Of a stretch of 64,000 nt of DNA, positions 34,749 through 43,860 are shown piece after piece. Position numbers and translations under genes: made by a program. Within the stretch, counting starts at the first letter, position 1. Each line of letters starts with the position of its first letter. Under the pieces are notes generated by a model. It searched no databases. It was not told where the DNA came from and saw nothing but the letters and a program-made list of their open reading frames with translations. Source of the stretch: an uncultured Collinsella sp. (lineage in GTDB: Bacteria; Actinomycetota; Coriobacteriia; Coriobacteriales; Coriobacteriaceae). Location of the stretch: positions 1 through 64,000 of the forward strand of contig USLK01000005.1 of NCBI GenBank assembly GCA_900555555.1, read 5' to 3'.

Positions 34749-36188
34749 CTAATCGCGTAGATAGCCCAAAAGAGCATCGCGATCGTTGGGGACCTTCCCG
34801 CAAATGGTGGCCTCGAGCGCTCGGTTGAGGGCTGCGCCAACTTGCGGGCCGGGCTTCATACCGGCGGCGATAAGGTCGCCGCCGGTCAGGTCGAGGGTTT
34901 TGATGCTGTACGCCTCGTGGTTGGCCACCAGCTCGCGGACCATCTCGCGCATACGCTCGATCTGCTCAACGTAGTAAAAACAGCTCGGGTCCTTACCGAG
35001 CGTATCGGCGCGGCGAAGATCGAACAGCTCGCCCATGATTCGCAGAACGTCGACGCCGGAGCGTGACACCGATTGCATAAGGCGCAGCAGGTCCTCGCGC
35101 TCGGCCCGCAGCGGCGTATCGTGCAGCCTGATAAGCGTCACGATATCGCGCTCAAGATCGTTGCCCAGTGAGAGCCTGCGGGCGATTGCCCGAGCGATCT
35201 GCGCCCCGCGTTCCGGGTGGCCGTAGAAATGACCATTCCCCTGTTCATCGAGGGTGAAGGTCTCCGGCTTGCCAACGTCGTGCAGGAGGGCCGCCCACAT
35301 GAGGGAAAGCGACGGCGGCGCCGCGGGGTCACCCCCGTCGATACGGAAGCGCGAAAGCTCCCCCGCCACGGTGAGGACGCGGGCCGTGTGCTCGTACACG
35401 GTATAGGCATGGTAGCGGCTGTGCTGATCGAAGCCTCGCTGAGCTGCCAGCTCGGGAACGGCTGCGCACATGAGCTCGGGATAGCGGATGAGTGCATCGC
35501 CGCCGTGGCGCGATATGAGAATGCCGTTGAGCTCGATGCCCACGCGCTCGTAAGCGACCTGATCGAGCAGAGGCGCGCACGTGGCCAATGCGGAGGCGGT
35601 TTGCGGCTCGATCACAAAATCCAAGCGGCAAGCAAAACGCACGGCGCGCAGCATACGAAGGGCATCTTCCTCAAACCGGCGCCGTGGCTCCCCCACCGCA
35701 CGTATGAGCCGGCGCGCAAGGTCGCCGCGGCCATCGAACAGATCAAGCAGGCCCCGCTGCGGATGCCACGCCATGGCATTGACCGTGAAGTCACGGCGCG
35801 CAAGGTCGTCTTCAACGCACGCAGCAGCCTGGACGTCCTCGGGATGGCGTCCATCGGTATAAAAGCCGTCGACGCGATAGGATGTGACCTCGAACCGCTC
35901 ATCACGGCACACGGCGGTAATGCCACCGAACTTGACACCGCTCTCAACGACGCCTATCCCCGCAGCACGAAGAGCCTGCGCGTTGCGCTCCCAAGACCCG
36001 CTGCAGCAGATATCGATATCGTGCCCGCAGCTGCCCAGGAGCGCATCGCGCACCCAGCCGCCCACGATCCAGGCCTCGAGCCCATAAGACTCCAGTGCCC
36101 GCAGCACGTCCATGCAGGCGGCAGAGGGCGCGGCGCCGTTGAGCGCCGCGCCGCAGTAGGTGGTATCGACAGCAGGGTGCGCTAGCAT
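34749..36188 (-). CDS. cca: CCA-adding tRNA nucleotidyltransferase with HD domain
   Basis: The enzyme adds or repairs the 3' CCA of tRNA; the tRNA-Arg at 41.6 kb lacks an encoded CCA and would need it. The head domain has WIVGGWVRDALLG with the metal-binding DIDI pair (HDIDICCSG), then RRDFTVNAMA and FEEDALRMLRAVRFA. A C-terminal HD domain (ALLHDVGKPETF, about residue 305) is typical of the bacterial class with 2',3'-phosphatase-like modules. Start uncertain: ATG 36188 overlaps the pepC stop by 7 nt; GTG 36212 is an alternative. About 479 residues. Confidence 0.92.
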   Translation of the reverse strand: MLAHPAVDTTYCGAALNGAAPSAACMDVLRALESYGLEAWIVGGWVRDALLGSCGHDIDICCSGSWERNAQALRAAGIGVVESGVKFGGITAVCRDERFEVTSYRVDGFYTDGRHPEDVQAAACVEDDLARRDFTVNAMAWHPQRGLLDLFDGRGDLARRLIRAVGEPRRRFEEDALRMLRAVRFACRLDFVIEPQTASALATCAPLLDQVAYERVGIELNGILISRHGGDALIRYPELMCAAVPELAAQRGFDQHSRYHAYTVYEHTARVLTVAGELSRFRIDGGDPAAPPSLSLMWAALLHDVGKPETFTLDEQGNGHFYGHPERGAQIARAIARRLSLGNDLERDIVTLIRLHDTPLRAEREDLLRLMQSVSRSGVDVLRIMGELFDLRRADTLGKDPSCFYYVEQIERMREMVRELVANHEAYSIKTLDLTGGDLIAAGMKPGPQVGAALNRALEATICGKVPNDRDALLGYLRD

Positions 36189-37528
36189 GCAAGAGCACCC
36201 ATGGGGTCCCACGGAGCAAGCTCGACCGGATCGGACTCATATGCCGCGAGCTCCTCGGGGTTGAGATACTTCTTGTCCACAACGACCTGGTACACGTACT
36301 CGTCAAACCAAGCATCGGACGCCACATCGTAGCCATCCTTACCATGGTCCTTGCCCCAGCTGTTCTCGATGCGCCAGCTGGTGGGATTACCGTCGGCGTC
36401 CAGGCTCACGCCCTGCAGGGTCATGGCGTGCGTCATGAGGGACTCGCCGTAATCCAAGCGTTCCGCCTTGTTGAGGCCGGCCTCGATGGGCAGGTCGAAC
36501 AGGCCATCCACATCGATGGCGGCGGGATCGAGCACGCCGTCGGCAGACAGGAAGCCCTGATTCACGTCGGAGCCGAACCACACGGGCAGGCCGTCCTTGA
36601 GCTGGGCGATGGCCGCGCGCTTGAGGGACTCGATAGGCAGGTTAACATGGCGTACGCCGCCGTCCTCCACCACGTTGCCCAGGAACTTGACGGTATACGA
36701 CTTGAGATAGGGCTTGTCGGCGGTGGGCGCATTGATCACGGAAACGAAATCATCGAGATTCATATCGACAAACTCGTTGAAAAACTGGACCGGGGTGTAG
36801 GTGCCGTTGGCCACAAGCTCATTCTTATCGTTGCGGATACGCACATCGAACGATACGGGCGGCTCTCCCAGGCAGATGGCCAGGAAGCGGTAGCACTCGC
36901 TCATGAAGCGCGCCTTGCGCTCGGCAAGCTGGTCGGACGTCTCCCCGGCCGCGATGGCCTCACGAACCTGCTTTGCGGTCACACGCAGGAATCGCGTGAG
37001 GTAGATGTCCAGGTCGCTCGTATTGGAAGAGCAGGCGGTCTCGGGCATTGCCTCCTTGGGTACGACACCGTATTTTTTGACCAGGCTGGCGAACATATCC
37101 CACTGCCCGCCATCGCACAGCGGATCGGCAAGCAGGAACGACATCTCGCGCGTGGTGAGATCCTGGTCCGCATTGGCCGCGACATTCTCAAAGAAGTAGT
37201 TGCAGCGCTCGTACTTATCCCAGAACAACGGGCAGCTCTGGGAAAGCTCGAAGGTCTTGATATCGAGCTTCTTCATGATGCGATAGCGCATGGTGTTGAG
37301 GCTTGCGAACATCCAGCAACGACCGGAACGCTGCTGGTCGCAGATATCCCCTTGCTGAAGCTGCACATCGAATGTGGTGGCAGCCTGGGCGACCGCCTGC
37401 GGATCGCGAGCCGCCTTGCGGACACCGTTGCCGGTGACGGCGTTGCGGGCATTGCGGTAGGCGCGTGACGCGATGAAATCGGCATGCTGACGCTGAAGAT
37501 CTTCTTGAGTCATGGCGACGTTCTCCAT
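36182..37528 (-). CDS. pepC: Aminopeptidase C (bleomycin hydrolase family)
   Basis: This cytoplasmic cysteine aminopeptidase of the C1B family forms hexameric barrels and trims peptides. The 448-residue chain has the catalytic Cys71 in QQRSGRCWMFAS, His near 366 in MTHAMTLQGV, and the Asn in RIENSWG. AAGGAG precedes ATG 37528 by 6-7 nt; the open frame extends further but without a ribosome site. Proteolysis fits a gut organism that ferments amino acids, as does the serine dehydratase. Confidence 0.94.
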   Translation of the reverse strand: MENVAMTQEDLQRQHADFIASRAYRNARNAVTGNGVRKAARDPQAVAQAATTFDVQLQQGDICDQQRSGRCWMFASLNTMRYRIMKKLDIKTFELSQSCPLFWDKYERCNYFFENVAANADQDLTTREMSFLLADPLCDGGQWDMFASLVKKYGVVPKEAMPETACSSNTSDLDIYLTRFLRVTAKQVREAIAAGETSDQLAERKARFMSECYRFLAICLGEPPVSFDVRIRNDKNELVANGTYTPVQFFNEFVDMNLDDFVSVINAPTADKPYLKSYTVKFLGNVVEDGGVRHVNLPIESLKRAAIAQLKDGLPVWFGSDVNQGFLSADGVLDPAAIDVDGLFDLPIEAGLNKAERLDYGESLMTHAMTLQGVSLDADGNPTSWRIENSWGKDHGKDGYDVASDAWFDEYVYQVVVDKKYLNPEELAAYESDPVELAPWDPMGALAC

Positions 37529-37622
37529 GGGCATCTCCTTCTTGGTAGGAATCATTTTTCCTAGCATACCCGAGCATGCTGGCAAATGTCGCTCAGCAGG
37601 CAACGGAAAACCCGTTTGGTAA

Positions 37623-37657
37623 CAAAAGCCCCGACCTCCACAAGGAAGATCGGGGCT
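37623..37657 (-). terminator. Rho-independent terminator of the PfkB kinase gene
   Basis: On the minus strand AGCCCCGATCT pairs with AGGTCGGGGCT (37657-37627) and is followed by TTTTG. It sits 20 nt after the kinase stop. Confidence 0.85.
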
Positions 37658-37677
37658 GAAATAGCACGAGTAAAAGA

Positions 37678-38610
37678 CTACTTGCGCTCGAGCTTGCGAA
37701 CCTCGACGCGCTTGCTGTACTCCTCGACATGGGCGAAGTCTCCCAGGCCGACGCTCTCGGCAACGTTGGCGCCCGTAGCCATAGCGAGCTTGAGGGCCTC
37801 CTCGACGTTGTCGCGGTCGTTGTACCACTTGTTGAGGAAGGCGGCCAGGGTGCAGTCGCCGGCGCATACGGAGGAAACCAGCGTGATGTTGAACTGGCGC
37901 TTGGCATACCAGATGTCCTCACCGTTGGAGAAGTACGCATCGCCACGGGAACCGCGGGTCAGCAGGACATTCTGGACACCGGCCTCGTGAGCCATCTTCA
38001 TGGCAACGCGGACCTCGTCATCGGTATCCACCGGCACGCCGAAGATGGCCTTCATCTCGTGATGGTTGGGCTTGATGAGCAGCGGCTTCTTGTGGGCCAG
38101 GTCCTTGAGGTGGTTGCTGGAGAGATCGAGGACGACATCGGCGCCGCGATCCTGAGCATGCGTCATGACCTGATCGAGGAAGTCGGCGGAAGCGTGCGGG
38201 GGCACGGAACCGGAAACAACCAGGCAGTCCATATCGCCGGTGGTATCGAGAATGCTGTAGAGCTCCTGCTCATACTGCGGGGTCAGAGGGGCGCCGGGGT
38301 TGAGGACGCCGTATTCATGCTGACCATCGTTTACATAGGCGCAGATACGAGTGATGCCATCGATCCAGACCGGGCGGCACAGGCAGCCGTACTTCATGGT
38401 CTCGTCCACGATGAACTTACCGGTGAAGCCACCGAAGAAGCCGAGGGCGACGGAGTCGACGCCGAACTTCTTGAGCGCATAGGAAACATCGAGGCCCTTG
38501 CCATTGGCGGTGTAGCTGGCGGAGCTGGCGCGGACGTTCTCGTCGGGGACGAGGGACGGGCTGGAGACCGTCATATCGACAGCGGGGTTTGCAGTAAGGG
38601 TATAGAACAT
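37678..38610 (-). CDS. PfkB-family sugar-phosphate kinase (1-phosphofructokinase-like)
   Basis: This 310-residue kinase starts FYTLTANPAVDMTV, as 1-phosphofructokinases and tagatose-6-phosphate kinases do, and ends with a C-terminal nucleotide-binding half (LLIKPNHHEM, LLTRGSRGDAYF). Two usually invariant motifs differ: the substrate motif GGKGxN is NGKGLD, and the anion-hole GAGD is CAGD (catalytic Asp kept). Substrate is therefore uncertain. GGAGGC precedes ATG 38610. It is the gene after ptsI in the leftward run, so it may act on sugar phosphates delivered by the PTS. Confidence 0.8.
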   Translation of the reverse strand: MFYTLTANPAVDMTVSSPSLVPDENVRASSASYTANGKGLDVSYALKKFGVDSVALGFFGGFTGKFIVDETMKYGCLCRPVWIDGITRICAYVNDGQHEYGVLNPGAPLTPQYEQELYSILDTTGDMDCLVVSGSVPPHASADFLDQVMTHAQDRGADVVLDLSSNHLKDLAHKKPLLIKPNHHEMKAIFGVPVDTDDEVRVAMKMAHEAGVQNVLLTRGSRGDAYFSNGEDIWYAKRQFNITLVSSVCAGDCTLAAFLNKWYNDRDNVEEALKLAMATGANVAESVGLGDFAHVEEYSKRVEVRKLERK

Positions 38611-38693
38611 GTTTGCCTCCAAACAAAATGCCGGCCACGCACACGGCGGGCGCCGGGACGCGGCCGGCACAGATACCGAACTACGAGCAGGTC

Positions 38694-40397
38694 TTAGCGA
38701 GCAGCGGCCTCGAGGAGAGCCTTGACTTCCTCGGCGGTCGAGCAGGCAAGCGCACGCTCGGCAAGCTCATCGCACTCGGCCTTGGACCACTGGGAGATGG
38801 TCTTGCGAGCACGCAGGACGCTCGGTGCGGACATTGAAAACTCCTCCAGACCGAAGGAGATCAGCAGCGGCTCAAGCAGCGGATCGGCTGCGGCCTCGCC
38901 GCACATGCCGACCATGATGCCCGCCTTGGCACCGGACTCGATCACGTTCTTGATGGAACGCAGAACGGCCGGGTAGTACACGGAGTACAGGTTGGAGATG
39001 CGATCGTTGCCGCGGTCGGCGCACATGGTGTAACCGATCAGGTCGTTGGTGCCGATGGAGAAGAAGTCGGCCTCCTCGGCGAGCTTGTCGGCCATGAGGG
39101 ATGCGGCCGGGGTCTCGACCATGATACCGACCTTGATGTCCTTGTTGAAGTCGACGCCCTCGGCGGCCAGCTCGCTCTTGCACTCCTCGACCAGAGCCTT
39201 GACCGCACGGACCTCCTCGACGCAGGTTACCAGCGGCACCATGATCCAGATGTCGCCGAAAGCGCTGGCGCGCAGCAGGGCGCGGAGCTGAACCTTGTAC
39301 TGATCCGGGTTGGCCAGACAGTAGCGCACGGCGCGGTAACCCATGAACGGGTTCTCTTCCTTCTCCATGTGCAGGTAGGGAATCTCCTTGTCGCCGCCCA
39401 CATCGAGGGTGCGGATGATGACGGGAGCGCCCTTGAGGGCGATGGCGACCTTCTGGTAAGCCTGGAACTGCTCCTCCTCGGAGGGAAGCGCCGGGCTGTC
39501 CATGAACAGGAACTCGGAGCGGAACAGGCCGATGGCCTCGGCGTCATGCTCGAGCGCAGCGGGAACGTCGTCGGGAGAGCCGATGTTGCAGGCAACGACC
39601 TTCTTGATGCCGTCGGCGGTAACCGTGGGCTTGCCGCGGAATGCCTCAAGAGCAGCCTTCTCCTCGGCAAAGGCCTTGGCCTGAGCCTCGTAGTCGGCCA
39701 GGACGTCCTCGGAAGGCTCTGCGACGACGACGCCCTTGGAGCCGTCGACGATGCAGGTCATGCCGTTGGACATGGTGGTGCAGCAATCTGCAACGGAAAG
39801 CACGGCGGGAATCTCCAGCGCACGCGCGATGATGGCGGAGTGCGAGGTGCGGCCACCGGTCTCGGTGACGATGCCGACAACGTTCTTCTTGTCGATGGTA
39901 GCCGTCATGGACGGTGTCAGGTCGTGAACGACGATGACGGTGCCAGCAGGAAGGACGGAGAGGTCGACGACCTCCAGGCCCAGAAGCTCGGCCAGAATAC
40001 CGGTGCGGATGTCGTCGATATCGGTAACGCGCTGACGGATGAGCTCCTCGTCGCTCATGGCGAACATCATGGAGAACATGTCGCAGACCTCGGTCAGGGC
40101 CTGCTCGGCGCACATGCCGCCCTTGATGCGGTTGGCGATCTCATCGAGCATGAACGGGTCCTTGGCCATGGTGATGTGACCGGCCATGATCTCGGACTCG
40201 GCCTCGCCCACGGACTCCTTCATGTGCTCAACCTGCTTCTCGGTCTTAGCGCAGAAGACCTCGAGCGCGGACTCGTAGCGCTGCTGCTCAGCGGCTACAT
40301 CCTCGACGGTGCGAGCCTCAAACGTCAGATCGGGGTCAACGGCGACGGCAACCTTGCCAATGCCGATACCCTCCGATGCGTTAACTCCCTGGTACAT
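38694..40397 (-). CDS. ptsI: PTS enzyme I (phosphoenolpyruvate-protein phosphotransferase)
   Basis: Enzyme I transfers phosphate from PEP to HPr. The 567-residue protein has the HPr-binding N-domain, the active His186 in GGRTSHSAIIAR, and the PEP-binding C-domain with SEFLFMD, VGIMVETPAA, DFFSIGTNDLIGYTMCADR and GMCGEAAADP. GAGAGGAT precedes ATG 40397; the longer open frame covers ptsH and is rejected. It follows ptsH with a hairpin in between. Confidence 0.96.
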   Translation of the reverse strand: MYQGVNASEGIGIGKVAVAVDPDLTFEARTVEDVAAEQQRYESALEVFCAKTEKQVEHMKESVGEAESEIMAGHITMAKDPFMLDEIANRIKGGMCAEQALTEVCDMFSMMFAMSDEELIRQRVTDIDDIRTGILAELLGLEVVDLSVLPAGTVIVVHDLTPSMTATIDKKNVVGIVTETGGRTSHSAIIARALEIPAVLSVADCCTTMSNGMTCIVDGSKGVVVAEPSEDVLADYEAQAKAFAEEKAALEAFRGKPTVTADGIKKVVACNIGSPDDVPAALEHDAEAIGLFRSEFLFMDSPALPSEEEQFQAYQKVAIALKGAPVIIRTLDVGGDKEIPYLHMEKEENPFMGYRAVRYCLANPDQYKVQLRALLRASAFGDIWIMVPLVTCVEEVRAVKALVEECKSELAAEGVDFNKDIKVGIMVETPAASLMADKLAEEADFFSIGTNDLIGYTMCADRGNDRISNLYSVYYPAVLRSIKNVIESGAKAGIMVGMCGEAAADPLLEPLLISFGLEEFSMSAPSVLRARKTISQWSKAECDELAERALACSTAEEVKALLEAAAR

Positions 40398-40439
40398 TAC
40401 AATCCTCTCTCCCCGTTTCCCGACTGCACTCGTACGGGA

Positions 40440-40478
40440 AACAAAACATAGGCGTCCACGGGTCCGCGGACGCCTATG
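40440..40478 (-). terminator. Intercistronic hairpin (attenuator) between ptsH and ptsI
   Basis: On the minus strand CATAGGCGTCC (40478-40468) pairs with GGACGCCTATG (40457-40447), followed by TTTTGTTT. It is a good intrinsic terminator shape between ptsH and ptsI, so it probably lowers ptsI expression relative to ptsH. Confidence 0.75.
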
Positions 40479-40506
40479 TCTGCCATCGGTGCGCAGTTCG
40501 ATTTCG

Positions 40507-40770
40507 TTACTCGCCGAGACCGCTCTTGATGAGCTCGATAGCGGCAGCAAGGGCCTCGTTCTCGTCAGCGCCATCGCACTTGACCTCAACCTCGGTGCCG
40601 CAGGGGATGCCAGCAGCCATGAGCGCCATGGGGCTCTTGCCGTTGACCTCCTTGTCGGGGGCGACAACGGTGACGTCGGAGGCGAACTTGCCCATGGTGG
40701 AGGCGAAGAGACCAGCCGGACGCATGTGGAGACCCTGCGGGTTGACGAGGGTAGCCTTCTCAGAAACCAT
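40507..40770 (-). CDS. ptsH: PTS phosphocarrier protein HPr
   Basis: This 87-residue carrier passes phosphate from enzyme I to the sugar-specific EIIA domains. It has active His15 in NPQGLHMRPAG and regulatory Ser46 in NGKSPMALM, the site HPr kinase uses in Gram-positives. AAGGAG precedes ATG 40770 by 7-8 nt. It heads the ptsHI unit. Confidence 0.96.
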   Translation of the reverse strand: MVSEKATLVNPQGLHMRPAGLFASTMGKFASDVTVVAPDKEVNGKSPMALMAAGIPCGTEVEVKCDGADENEALAAAIELIKSGLGE

Positions 40771-40835
40771 AACCTGACTCCTTTTGAGTAATGCCCGACA
40801 GCCATGACTGACGGACACGTAAACACGACGGGAAT

Positions 40836-40841
40836 ATTGTA
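40836..40841 (-). promoter_or_regulatory. Candidate ptsH -10 element
   Basis: TACAAT on the minus strand (40841-40836) lies 65 nt before the ptsH start. No clear -35 is visible. The hexamer lies inside the 127-base gap between the EIIA-like gene and ptsH. Confidence 0.35.
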
Positions 40842-40897
40842 ACGCGAACTGGCACTAAATGTGAGTACAACCGCAGAACACGTATGACTCGTGGCGT

Positions 40898-41488
40898 TTA
40901 TGCGGCAAAAAGCTCTAACAAGTAGCCGTAAAGTCGCTCCCTCATGCGATCGGCGTCGAAATCGACCGCCAAAACGCGCCTCCAGTCGTCGTCGGACAGG
41001 CATCGAGCCGCCGCGGAGACCATGCGCACATGCAGCTCGGGCTGAGCGGACGATGGGAGGACGAGGGCGATGATATGCGTCACCGGACCGTCATCCGCAC
41101 ACTCCCAATCCTTGATGCCACCCGGAACCGTGGCAACGAGCGCGCAGGGACGGGCAACGGCATCGCACTTGGCATGCGGCAGCGCGAAGCCATCGACCAG
41201 TCCGGTATCCCCCTCGAGCTCGCGCTCGGTAAACGCGGTACACAGTGCCGTGGCGTCAACCGCGATGGCCAGCTCTTGCGCCCGCTCGGATATAGCCCTC
41301 AATGCGTCCGCACGACACGTGCAACCCACCAGCTCGCCCGCAGCCACAACCTCAAACGGCAGCTCAGCCTGCTTATCGGGAGCAGAATGCTGCTCGCGCG
41401 AGAAACCATCGATGAGGCGACTCGCCAAACCCGTCCTTTCGACAGCCTCGGGGATGAGATCGACCGCGGAAACGAAGTCCAGTCGCAT
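40898..41488 (-). CDS. PTS EIIA-like protein (fructose/mannitol family)
   Basis: The 196-residue protein ends in an EIIA-type domain (about 40-196) with the phospho-acceptor motif GFALPHAK (His105). The first 45 residues are not recognised. No EIIB or EIIC is nearby, so it could be a regulatory EIIA (PtsN-like) that reads PTS activity rather than a sugar transporter subunit. ATG 41488 is behind AAGGAACGAGG. It lies upstream of ptsH in the same direction. Confidence 0.8.
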   Translation of the reverse strand: MRLDFVSAVDLIPEAVERTGLASRLIDGFSREQHSAPDKQAELPFEVVAAGELVGCTCRADALRAISERAQELAIAVDATALCTAFTERELEGDTGLVDGFALPHAKCDAVARPCALVATVPGGIKDWECADDGPVTHIIALVLPSSAQPELHVRMVSAAARCLSDDDWRRVLAVDFDADRMRERLYGYLLELFAA

Positions 41489-41507
41489 GCCTCGTTCCTT
41501 TCTATGG

Positions 41508-41543
41508 AATAAAGAATGGACGGCGCGCAGATGCACGCCGCCC
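41508..41543 (-). terminator. Terminator of tRNA-Arg
   Basis: On the minus strand a GC-rich stem (arms about 41543-41533 and 41528-41518, one G-U pair in the outer part) is followed by ATTCTTTATT. It lies 16 nt after the tRNA-Arg gene. Confidence 0.65.
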
Positions 41544-41559
41544 ACAATGTATGAGAGGG

Positions 41560-41633
41560 TGCGCCATGGGGGATTCGAACCCTCGACCTTGGGATTAGAA
41601 GTCCCCTGCTCTATCCAACTGAGCTAATGGCGC
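41560..41633 (-). tRNA. tRNA-Arg (UCU)
   Basis: On the minus strand acceptor GCGCCAT pairs with ATGGCGC. The anticodon loop CTTCTAA gives TCT (reads AGA). D-arm AGCTCAGTTGGATAGAGC and T-arm GGTTCGAATCC are standard. CCA is not encoded (the discriminator A is followed by CCC), unlike the tRNAs at 29 kb. Confidence 0.95.
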
Positions 41634-41663
41634 GGATGTAGCTCCTAAGTATATACGTAATCA

Positions 41664-43775
41664 CTACTGAACGCGAGAGCCAAAGAACCGGTACTGGATA
41701 GTCCGAAGCTCTTCGGACGCGGCGTAGAACGGACTCTCGACGTCATCGAAGCTGTACCAGACACCGTCGGATCCCATGTAACCGTTTACGTTGACGCATG
41801 CGAGCTGCTGCTGCAGCGTCAACACGGCCTTCTGCTGATCCAGCATGGGAGCACCGATGAGCTGCAACAACTTGGGCCCCAGGGCGTTGAGACCCATATC
41901 CAGCCGCTCCCCCTCCTGAGCACTTCCCTCTATATCATAGTTAGACCAGATAAAGTAGGGGGTACGGTGAACACGTTGGGTGTGGCTCAGCTGATCCTCA
42001 CCTGGGAACAGCATATCGTTGAACTCCCCGGTAAATCCGGGCTGGTGGTCCCCGAAGAACACCAGGACAACGGGGCGATCGAGTGCACGCAAGCGATCGA
42101 TAAACCAATCGAGGTCATCATCGGAGCGCTTGATGCACCCGATGTATTCGTCCACCTGCGAAAGTATGTCATCCCCCATACCATCGAGGGACACCTCGGT
42201 GCTATACGGCTCGGGAATGTTGTCGAGAACATAGCCGCCATGGTTGGCCATGGTCAAATCGAAGATGAATTGGGGGTCATCGTCCTCCTCGAGGCGTTCG
42301 AGCACGCGCTCGTACGTAGCTTTGTCGGAGACGCCGGCATGGAAGGACTCCGCACCCGCAAAATCACCTATCGTGTGGAACTCGTCGAAACCCATGGCAT
42401 CATAAACCGCGGTTCGATTGTAATTTGCACCGTTATGGGGATGATACGCAACGGTATCGTAGCCGAGCTCCTTGAACTGTGCCGGAAGGGTATTCACGCG
42501 CGACAGGTCGTATATCGTATATGCCATTTTTGCAGCACCGTTATACCCCATGCTCGCGCTCGAAAAGAACTCGAACTCGCTGTTGGCCGTGCCTCCACCG
42601 GTAACCGAAGGGACAACCGACCCGCATAGCAGGGCATCCGGCAACGCATCGGGGTAACGGGCGCCGTCATACGCACCATTGAATGTGGTGAAAATCGACG
42701 TGTCGGAATAGGATTCATTCATGACGGCGACAACAGAGGGCTTTTCCTGAGCGAATTGAGCCGAGGCGCCGGAGCTTCCGCGGGAAGCGCCCTGGGACCT
42801 CTCAAACTCATCGGCGCAGCCCTGTATGAGCTCGTCGGCCCGGGCCTCACTGTAATCTTCGGGAATGGGTATCTCGAGATTCTGCGCAAGGGTTACGAAC
42901 GAGGGGATAAAGCCCTGATACTTGTATATTCCAACCGGATCCCAGCACATGGTATCGGTATCGATCACCTCGGATAGCTTCACGTTGGAAAACAGGCAGG
43001 AAACGCCCACCGCACCTACGCAGAACAAAGCTATATTGGCGCCGACGGAAGCCAAGCGAGCACGGCCATGCTCCACCAGCCCCGGGAAAAAGGATAACGC
43101 GACGGCCAGCAGCGCGGCGGCGCTCAGGCATCCAAACAGTTCTTGCGAAAGGCTGAACTCATATCCCCCAGCGACGGCGGCAGCGGTGCGCAGGGACAGA
43201 ACATCGCTCGGAACGATGGCCGCGCCCTTGAAGCTCATCACGAAGAACTGAGCGAGGCCGACGCCCATGAATAGCAGCGCGCCGAATGCGATACCGAACG
43301 TGGAACGCTGAAAGAGCAGGTATAAAAGAGCAAAAATAATACCGAGGATGACCAATGATGCGCAGGCCATCGTGACCGGCATGGCACCCAGGGCGTCGTT
43401 CCAGGGCAATTCCACAAGGACGAAACTCGTAAACACCGCAAAGAACATCAGCACGAGGTCACGGGCGATGACGAGAAGCCTCATGGCAACTCGAGGCGCC
43501 CCGTTATCGAGCTTGCGCTGCAGCAAATACCGGACGGGCGCACACGCGGCACCTAAAGACAGGGCGAGGATCAGCCAAGACACTCCCCTTATCTGGGGCC
43601 CGAGAACGCCCGCTGCATGCAAAACGCACACGAGCAGCGCGAGCAGCTCCAAAAACGCCGACCAAGCGCACGCATGGATAACTTCGGATTTGCCCTCGCT
43701 CCATTTGCGGCGCGCGAGCAGCACGCACGAGCAAACGGAGAGCAGCAGGCCCATGGCCGTAGATAGATACCGCAC
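41664..43775 (-). CDS. LTA-synthase-family sulfatase-fold membrane enzyme
   Basis: The protein has about seven membrane helices over residues 1-285 and an extracellular sulfatase-fold domain from about 350: VVAVMNESYSD (metal), GGGTANSEFEF (with the Thr that is the nucleophile in LTA synthases), HPHNGANYNR and VFFGDHQP (metal). It is predicted to transfer glycerol phosphate or a similar group to a surface polysaccharide, which fits its place at the end of the glycosyltransferase run. Start uncertain: GTG 43775 has GGTGAGG upstream; GTG 43787 has none. About 703 residues. Confidence 0.88.
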   Translation of the reverse strand: MRYLSTAMGLLLSVCSCVLLARRKWSEGKSEVIHACAWSAFLELLALLVCVLHAAGVLGPQIRGVSWLILALSLGAACAPVRYLLQRKLDNGAPRVAMRLLVIARDLVLMFFAVFTSFVLVELPWNDALGAMPVTMACASLVILGIIFALLYLLFQRSTFGIAFGALLFMGVGLAQFFVMSFKGAAIVPSDVLSLRTAAAVAGGYEFSLSQELFGCLSAAALLAVALSFFPGLVEHGRARLASVGANIALFCVGAVGVSCLFSNVKLSEVIDTDTMCWDPVGIYKYQGFIPSFVTLAQNLEIPIPEDYSEARADELIQGCADEFERSQGASRGSSGASAQFAQEKPSVVAVMNESYSDTSIFTTFNGAYDGARYPDALPDALLCGSVVPSVTGGGTANSEFEFFSSASMGYNGAAKMAYTIYDLSRVNTLPAQFKELGYDTVAYHPHNGANYNRTAVYDAMGFDEFHTIGDFAGAESFHAGVSDKATYERVLERLEEDDDPQFIFDLTMANHGGYVLDNIPEPYSTEVSLDGMGDDILSQVDEYIGCIKRSDDDLDWFIDRLRALDRPVVLVFFGDHQPGFTGEFNDMLFPGEDQLSHTQRVHRTPYFIWSNYDIEGSAQEGERLDMGLNALGPKLLQLIGAPMLDQQKAVLTLQQQLACVNVNGYMGSDGVWYSFDDVESPFYAASEELRTIQYRFFGSRVQ

Positions 43776-43860
43776 CAATATCCTCACCCCAATGCATAAC
43801 GTAGCCTGGACTCGAAACAGTAGACTACCTTAGCATTTTTACAACAAGCTTGCCGCGAGC

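Noticed and set aside
38694..41003. Enzyme I extended to 769 residues
   Set aside because: The extension overlaps ptsH out of frame and the terminator hairpin; ATG 40397 has a ribosome site and family-like N-terminus.
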